From Cytobacillus horneckiae (GTDB lineage Bacteria > Bacillota > Bacilli > Bacillales > Cytobacillaceae), in the NCBI RefSeq assembly GCF_002835735.1, contig NZ_PISD01000005.1, positions 1 through 64,000 on the forward strand: a stretch of 64,000 nt of DNA, given 5' to 3'. Made by a program: the position numbers and the translations under genes. The number at the start of each line of letters is the position of its first letter. Positions within the stretch are counted from its first letter, which is position 1. Below, in pieces: positions 59,241-64,000 of this stretch. A model generated the notes under the pieces. It was not told where the DNA came from, did no database searches, and was given only the letters and a program-made list of their open reading frames with translations.

Positions 59241-59290
59241 AAAAAGTGGTTTTGATAGAGATAGTTAAATCTGCATATAACCACTTTTTT
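59241..59290. terminator. bidirectional terminator
   Basis: AAAAAGTGGTT and AACCACTTTTTT with a long loop between convergent genes. Confidence 0.65.
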
Positions 59291-59301
59291 GTATAATTGC
59301 T

Positions 59302-60348
59302 TCAAAGAGAAAATCGTATATGGAATGTTGTTCCGCTAGAATCTGATGTGTAGTCTATCATGGCATTGTTTCTTTTCGCAATAGCGAAAGAAATAGCTAA
59401 CCCAAGGCCCGACCCTTTTTCCTTGGAAGTAACAAAAGGCGTAGAAATCGTATCCATCATGTGAACAGGGATGCCTGTCCCTTCGTCACTGATAGATAAA
59501 ACAACCTTTCCTTCCGCGAGATAAGTCTTAATATGAACAGACTTATTTGCTTCCATTGCATCAAGTGAATTATTCACCAAATTGATTAAAAGCTGTCTCA
59601 TTTCACTTTGATCAAGCTCAAGTGCAGGAATCGGATTTAACTGAAGATGAATAAGCTTATCCTCTTTTAATGCCCTTGTTTCCATTAATGGATAGATCGA
59701 TTGAATAATTGTGTTTAAGCTCTGTTTTTCCATTCTGCTATGCTTATTTTTTGCTATGTCCAAAAATTCGCTAATGATTATATTTACTCTATCAATCTCT
59801 TCAATCATTAACTTGAAGATATCCTTATACTTCAGCAATTCTTTATTTTGTGAAACAAGCTGTAAAAATCCTTTCACAGTGGTTAAAGGGTTCCGCACCT
59901 CATGGGCAACTCCAGCAGCCATCTCGCCTATGATTCTCAGCTTTTCAAAATAGATTTCTTTTTCATTCTGGGCTTTTTGCAGTGAGATGTCGCTAAAAAG
60001 CACTAATATGCCATTTGCATCTGGTATAACTTTTATCTTTAATGTTTTAGCAGATTCCTCGATTGTTATTTCAAATGTAATAGTTTTCTGTGATGAATAA
60101 GCATAATTGTAATGTTTAAAAATCTCTGTCCCTATGTATTTTGGAATGATATCCCAAATGCAAGCACCTAACAAATCCTCTTTAGATCTTTCAAGAATGG
60201 CTTCACCTGATTTATTAATAAATGTAAACTCCATTTGATTGTTTAAATAATAGCATCCATCAGAAATATTCAACAATAGCTCGTGCATATTAATATATTC
60301 AATTGAATTTCCTTCATTGAAGAAGGAAAAATTTCCTCGCGATGTCAT
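59302..60348 (-). CDS. PAS-domain sensor histidine kinase, sporulation-kinase-like
   Basis: The 348-aa protein has a PAS domain (about residues 20-125), a phosphoacceptor H-box AAGVAHEVRNPLTTVKGFLQL (His near 152), N-box LLINLVNNSLDAM and G-boxes DEGTGIP and GSGLGLAI. There are no membrane helices, so it is cytosolic. The H-box and architecture resemble KinA/KinE-type kinases that feed the Spo0 phosphorelay; no response regulator is adjacent, in keeping with such orphan kinases. The ribosome site is 13 nt from the ATG, and an ATG 60 nt inside is another possible start. Confidence 0.83.
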   Translation of the reverse strand: MTSRGNFSFFNEGNSIEYINMHELLLNISDGCYYLNNQMEFTFINKSGEAILERSKEDLLGACIWDIIPKYIGTEIFKHYNYAYSSQKTITFEITIEESAKTLKIKVIPDANGILVLFSDISLQKAQNEKEIYFEKLRIIGEMAAGVAHEVRNPLTTVKGFLQLVSQNKELLKYKDIFKLMIEEIDRVNIIISEFLDIAKNKHSRMEKQSLNTIIQSIYPLMETRALKEDKLIHLQLNPIPALELDQSEMRQLLINLVNNSLDAMEANKSVHIKTYLAEGKVVLSISDEGTGIPVHMMDTISTPFVTSKEKGSGLGLAISFAIAKRNNAMIDYTSDSSGTTFHIRFSL

Positions 60349-60494
60349 ACTATAGGAAACGCTCCTCTCAGCAGATATTCAGAAAGATGGGACTTTGCGA
60401 AAACTATTTCTATATCTAACAGAATAACATACTTTTAAAAAATTCAAATATATTCTATACATGTTAATACTAGTTAAATTTATTTTTTTTATAG

Positions 60495-60527
60495 AAAAAA
60501 CTCCGCATCGCTAATTGTGTACGGAGC
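60495..60527 (-). terminator. terminator of the nucleotidase gene
   Basis: CTCCGTA and TGCGGAG stem followed by TTTTTT on the minus strand. Confidence 0.75.
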
Positions 60528-60540
60528 TAATCTATTTCAG

Positions 60541-62526
60541 TTAATTTGTTGGAAACTGGATAGAATACTTCCCAAAGCCATTACTTCCATTACCAATATA
60601 TTGAATGCCGCTGCCTTCCTTAATGCTGTCAACTGCCTCAGAAGACGATTCAAACGTGAGGTTGGCATGATTGCCAATCGGTGCAAAAGTCCAGTTTCCA
60701 TCAGCTGATGGGTCGATCGTTCCTTTTTCAAAGATATAATCGATGATGACTTGACGGTTTTCATCCGGATACATTTCAAGAGCTGTCTGGTTTCTTACAC
60801 CAGGGAAATGGCCATTTGCACGGTAGTTGTTTGTAACAACGATAAATTCCTGTTCAAGATCAATCGGCGCTCCATTAAATTCTAGATTCTTAATTCGATT
60901 GGCCTCAGCATTTATTATATTACCGCTGCCGTCATATTTAGCAGGCTCTGTTACATCAATCTCATATGTGACACCATCAATGACGTCATAATTATAAGTA
61001 GGAAAGCTGTTATTAATTAATGGCTGCTCACCTGTCACGCTTGGATCAATCTGGTTAAATTGCCCTGCGGACATTTCCAGCCATTCCTTTACATCGGCGC
61101 CATTAATTTTTACTGTTGCGATTGTATTCGGGTATAAATACAAGTCTGATACATTCTTGATGGCAATAGTTCCTTCCGGGATATACGTATAGTAGCTTGC
61201 GCCATTTCGTCCGCCGGCTTTAAACGGTGCACCAGCGGAAAGAACAGGTGTATTTTCTTCAGCTGTACCTGCAAGCTGTTTATTTGCATACCATACCTGG
61301 GCGTTTGTCACAATTTGAATGGAAGGATCATCCTGTACTAATGCAAAGTAGCTATGAATATCTGCCGTTGTTTCGCCAACAGGCTGACGAACATAATTCA
61401 ATGTACCTTCATGTTCTTTTTTTACTGCCCGCAGAATTGAACGATCTGGTTCAGCTAAACTTTGTTTTGCAGTTTCATCATAGATAGCTCTTAGTTCTGA
61501 CTGGCTGCCTGTGACTTCCCATTTGCCTCTGCTCTTTGTTAAGGAAAGGTCAATGACGCCAAGGTGGCTTCCCCAGTTGCCCGGCATGACAACAGGCACG
61601 CCATTGATTGTTCCTTTTTCTTCATCAATTCCAGGAAGGTTGGCAAAATCCCCCGGAAATAGCTTATGATTATGGCCTGATACAATCGCATCAATTCCAT
61701 CTACTTGTGTAAGTGCATAAGTTGCATCTTCCGCCATTTCAGAATATTGTGCTTCCCCCATTCCTGAATGAGCTAATACGACAATAATATCTGCTCCTGC
61801 TTGTTTCATTTTTGGAATGACAGCCTCTACAGATTTGACAATATCCTTCGTATATACTTTTCCTTCTAAATGAGCTTTATCCCATTGAGTAATTTGTGGA
61901 GTAACCGCACCTGTTACACCTATTCTTAATAGCTGTGGAATACCTCGTTCGTCTTTGACAATTTTCTTAATAATTTTATACGGATTAAAGTAATTTTTTT
62001 CTTTCCCTTTGTTTTCTTTATATACATTTGCATTTACGTAAGGAAAAGGTGCATCATTTAACACTTCATCAAGAAAATCGAGGCCATAGTTAAACTCATG
62101 ATTTCCAACTGTTGCTGCGTCGTATTTTAATAATGACATGGCTTTAAAAACTGGATGTTTTTCACCTTTGCGAAGGGGATCAATCTTTGCCTTATAATCT
62201 CCTAAAGGGTTTCCTTGAATAAGGTCGCCATTATCAAATAAAAGATTGTTTTTATTTTCTTTTCTCGCTTCTTTTATAAGGGTAGCTGTTTTCGCCAACC
62301 CGAATTCATTAGTTTCTTCGTCTTGATAATAATCATAGTTATATAAATGGGTATGTATATCGGTTGTCCCTAAAATTCGCAAATCAACCTTATGCGTGAA
62401 CTTGTGTTTTAAGCCATTTGTTTCCGCTGCATCGGCTGATCGATTAAATCCTGGCAATGCAAAGGTTGAAAGCAGCAATAGAAATGCAACAAATGTTTTC
62501 CCCATTTGGCTGTATTGTTTTTTCAA
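60541..62526 (-). CDS. 2',3'-cyclic-nucleotide 2'-phosphodiesterase / 3'-nucleotidase precursor
   Basis: The 661-aa secreted protein has a signal peptide (ending near PGFNRSADAA), a metallophosphatase domain with GTTDIHTHLY, DNGDLIQGNP, GNHEFNYGLDF, LAHSGMG and GHNHKLFPG, and a C-terminal 5'-nucleotidase domain. It matches the CpdB family and the first half of Bacillus YfkN; the wall-anchoring motif of YfkN is not seen, so the protein is probably released. It lets the cell use extracellular cyclic nucleotides and RNA breakdown products. The start is TTG with AAGGAGA. Confidence 0.88.
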   Translation of the reverse strand: MKKQYSQMGKTFVAFLLLLSTFALPGFNRSADAAETNGLKHKFTHKVDLRILGTTDIHTHLYNYDYYQDEETNEFGLAKTATLIKEARKENKNNLLFDNGDLIQGNPLGDYKAKIDPLRKGEKHPVFKAMSLLKYDAATVGNHEFNYGLDFLDEVLNDAPFPYVNANVYKENKGKEKNYFNPYKIIKKIVKDERGIPQLLRIGVTGAVTPQITQWDKAHLEGKVYTKDIVKSVEAVIPKMKQAGADIIVVLAHSGMGEAQYSEMAEDATYALTQVDGIDAIVSGHNHKLFPGDFANLPGIDEEKGTINGVPVVMPGNWGSHLGVIDLSLTKSRGKWEVTGSQSELRAIYDETAKQSLAEPDRSILRAVKKEHEGTLNYVRQPVGETTADIHSYFALVQDDPSIQIVTNAQVWYANKQLAGTAEENTPVLSAGAPFKAGGRNGASYYTYIPEGTIAIKNVSDLYLYPNTIATVKINGADVKEWLEMSAGQFNQIDPSVTGEQPLINNSFPTYNYDVIDGVTYEIDVTEPAKYDGSGNIINAEANRIKNLEFNGAPIDLEQEFIVVTNNYRANGHFPGVRNQTALEMYPDENRQVIIDYIFEKGTIDPSADGNWTFAPIGNHANLTFESSSEAVDSIKEGSGIQYIGNGSNGFGKYSIQFPTN

Positions 62527-62731
62527 ATCAATTCCATCTCCTTTTATTGTAGAGTAGTGGGATAATCATCCTAATAGTAACTATATTCCGTCTATTTTGA
62601 GAATGGGTACAATGCTCCAATTTTTGTAAAAATTTAATGATCTAATTTTAATATTATCTATAAATTCCTTTATATTTATTTACAATCAGGGATTAAAATG
62701 AGGGGCAGGCAAGTGGAAAGGGAGTGATCCT

Positions 62732-62776
62732 GTGCATGAAATAATAGCAAAAGGAATTGCGGTTGCAGCCAGTTAA
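62732..62776 (+). pseudogene. degraded ORF start
   Basis: GTG after AAGGGAGTG begins MHEIIAKGIAVAAS and stops; the same frame continues open (EAGERVKVDKRQKMLFKAVCY) to a second stop. It looks like a decayed small gene. 62527-62731 shows nothing recognisable. Confidence 0.25.
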
Positions 62777-62950
62777 GAAGCGGGAGAGAGGGTGAAGGTG
62801 GATAAAAGACAGAAGATGTTGTTTAAAGCGGTTTGCTATTAGGCGATAAATTCATTGCAGTAATGTTTCCGCTTGATTGCGGTTTGTTTAGCATATTGAA
62901 ACTGTAGGATAATTATCTAAATTAGCGCATATGAATGATAGGAGACAGCT

Positions 62951-63148
62951 ATGGCGATTCATTTAGACAGTATTCACTTTGACAGGATTAATTAGTTGCA
63001 GTTTTATTTCGAATGTGAGTCAGGTTGTATATGCGTCAGCGGGAGAACGGCAATAGTTCATCATACAAGAAGAGGCTATAGAGGGGCTGCTCAAAAAATA
63101 CAATGCTTAAAAAATGGACAAGAGATTTCATTTAATCAATTAGGTTAA
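62951..63148 (+). pseudogene. 65-codon ORF interrupted by one TAG
   Basis: ATG with AGGAG 6 nt upstream encodes MAIHLDSIHFDRIN, then TAG, then 50 further codons in the same frame (beginning LQFYFECESGC, including HHTRRGYRGAAQKIQCLKNG) to TAA. A point mutation from a sense codon would explain it. No family recognised. Confidence 0.35.
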
Positions 63149-63179
63149 GTAAATTTCTCTGAAGGGATGGACACTCAAG

Positions 63180-64000
63180 ATGTTTGATACCGTCATTATT
63201 GGGGGAGGTCCAGCTGGATTGAGTGCAGCGCTTGTTTTAGGCAGGGCGAGAAGAAATGTACTCCTTATTGATGCGGACCGCCCTAGAAATAAAGTAACAC
63301 GCTATTCACACGGCTTTCTTTCAAGAGATGGAATCTCGCCTTCTGATTTTAAAGCGGCCGCTCATCATGATATTAGCAAATATCCCTCAGTAACAATCAA
63401 ACGTACAGAAGTGGTGCACGCCAGGAAGAATGATAAACACTTTGCGATTGTCACAATGAATAAAGATGTGTTTGAAGCGAAAAAGATAATTATTGCAACT
63501 GGCGTTAAAGAAATTCTTCCTAATATAAAAAGTTTAGGCCGGTTTTATGGAAAAAGCATATTTAACTGTGTTTATTGTGATGGCTGGGAGGTGCGCGATA
63601 AACGGTTGGCCATTCTTTCGAGTCATTTGGGGACACTGCAGCTTGTGAAGCTCGTGTATAACTGGTCAAAGAATTTAATTGTATGCACGAATGGCCATCA
63701 TCCGATTGATCAGAAAACGAGACAAACACTGCAATTAAAAGGGATTGAGGTTATTGAGACTATAATAACAGAGTTAACTGGCGCAGGAGATCAAGTAGAA
63801 GCAGTCAGGTTTGCAGATGGCAGAGAGGAACCAATCGAGGCTGGATTTATTAGTCCGGAATGGTGTCATTCCGGATACATAGCAAATGGACTTGGCTGTA
63901 AAAAAATGCCTCAAGGCGGCATTATGACTGATGGAATGGGCCGAACAAATATACAAGGAGTCTATGCTGCTGGTGACAGCTCCATTATTTCTCCATCGCA
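63180..64000 (+). CDS. thioredoxin-reductase-like NAD(P)/FAD oxidoreductase (3' end beyond window)
   Basis: The frame starts at ATG 63180 (AAGGGATGG upstream) and runs off the window end. It has FAD-binding IIGGGPAGLSAALVLGRARRNVLLIDA, a redox-like CVYCDGWE (CxxC) and, at the end, GVYAAGDSS. This is the small thioredoxin-reductase-like group with a CxYCDGWE motif, whose electron partner is often not thioredoxin. About 25-30 residues are missing. Confidence 0.8.
   Translation, partial: MFDTVIIGGGPAGLSAALVLGRARRNVLLIDADRPRNKVTRYSHGFLSRDGISPSDFKAAAHHDISKYPSVTIKRTEVVHARKNDKHFAIVTMNKDVFEAKKIIIATGVKEILPNIKSLGRFYGKSIFNCVYCDGWEVRDKRLAILSSHLGTLQLVKLVYNWSKNLIVCTNGHHPIDQKTRQTLQLKGIEVIETIITELTGAGDQVEAVRFADGREEPIEAGFISPEWCHSGYIANGLGCKKMPQGGIMTDGMGRTNIQGVYAAGDSSIISPS

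Noticed and set aside
1-64000. Search by eye for CRISPR arrays, tRNA or rRNA genes, prophage genes and complete insertion sequences
   Set aside because: No regularly spaced repeats, tRNA-like cloverleaf ends, rRNA signatures, integrases or full transposases were seen.

Overview
The window reads as chromosomal DNA of an AT-rich, endospore-forming Firmicute of the Bacillaceae (Bacillus/Cytobacillus/Niallia-like). The reasons are AGGAGG ribosome sites, frequent TTG and GTG starts, sigma-A promoters with 17-bp spacers, an S-box SAM riboswitch, FosB (a bacillithiol enzyme), the flippase Amj, a small alarmone synthetase and a sporulation-kinase-like histidine kinase. I see no rRNA, tRNA, CRISPR array, prophage or complete insertion sequence.

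Layout. 1-11.5 kb: two small membrane genes, then a catabolic locus (alpha/beta hydrolase, two-domain CMD protein, CoA-transferase A/B, thiolase, DUF3870, 3-hydroxyacyl-CoA dehydrogenase, AtoE-type transporter, cyclase-family hydrolase, zinc alcohol dehydrogenase, second CMD protein). It probably converts an unidentified short-chain or cyclic substrate to acetoacetyl-CoA and acetyl-CoA. Each of its two parts is preceded by a leader containing an intrinsic terminator. 11.5-19.5 kb: HlyC/CorC-type CBS protein, MerR regulator, DUF2804/hydrolase pair, amj, and an operon for a small alarmone synthetase, a membrane protein and a TetR regulator, driven by a promoter with three copies of TGACAARGTGTCA. 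19.1-20 kb: fosB and a type I toxin-antitoxin locus.

20.6-23.6 kb: a Fur-box-led run of genes ending in a heme-monooxygenase-like protein, a helical domain protein, a free-standing CarH-like B12 photosensor and a PAS-STAS protein. This looks like a light/iron-responsive signalling cassette. 23.6-32 kb: MtnE-like aminotransferase, S-box-controlled metQ, TetR-controlled metallo-hydrolase, kinase-fold phosphotransferase, thioesterase/TetR pair, and a MarR/MFS pair in which the MFS gene is frameshifted at an A7 run. 32.3-37 kb: a cobalamin riboswitch directly ahead of the 2-methylcitrate cycle genes prpC-prpD-prpB and a MarR regulator, suggesting that vitamin B12 turns off the B12-independent propionate route.

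37-50 kb: a second histidyl-tRNA synthetase gene behind a leader peptide with three consecutive His codons, transporters, two SDR/TetR divergent pairs of the same design, threonine aldolase, a decayed MFS gene, an amino-acid-oxidase-like flavoprotein, cat with a classical drug-responsive leader, and ctaB. 50-64 kb: MerR-controlled ABC exporter, lipoprotein, a second type I toxin-antitoxin candidate, methyltransferases, RlmA-type rRNA methyltransferase, TPR protein, MazG-like protein, histidine kinase, secreted 2',3'-cyclic nucleotidase, degraded small ORFs, and a thioredoxin-reductase-like flavoprotein cut by the window end.

The strongest candidates for something new are the B12 photosensor/STAS cassette, the B12 riboswitch on the methylcitrate operon, the His-codon attenuator on hisS2, and the TetR-controlled alarmone operon.
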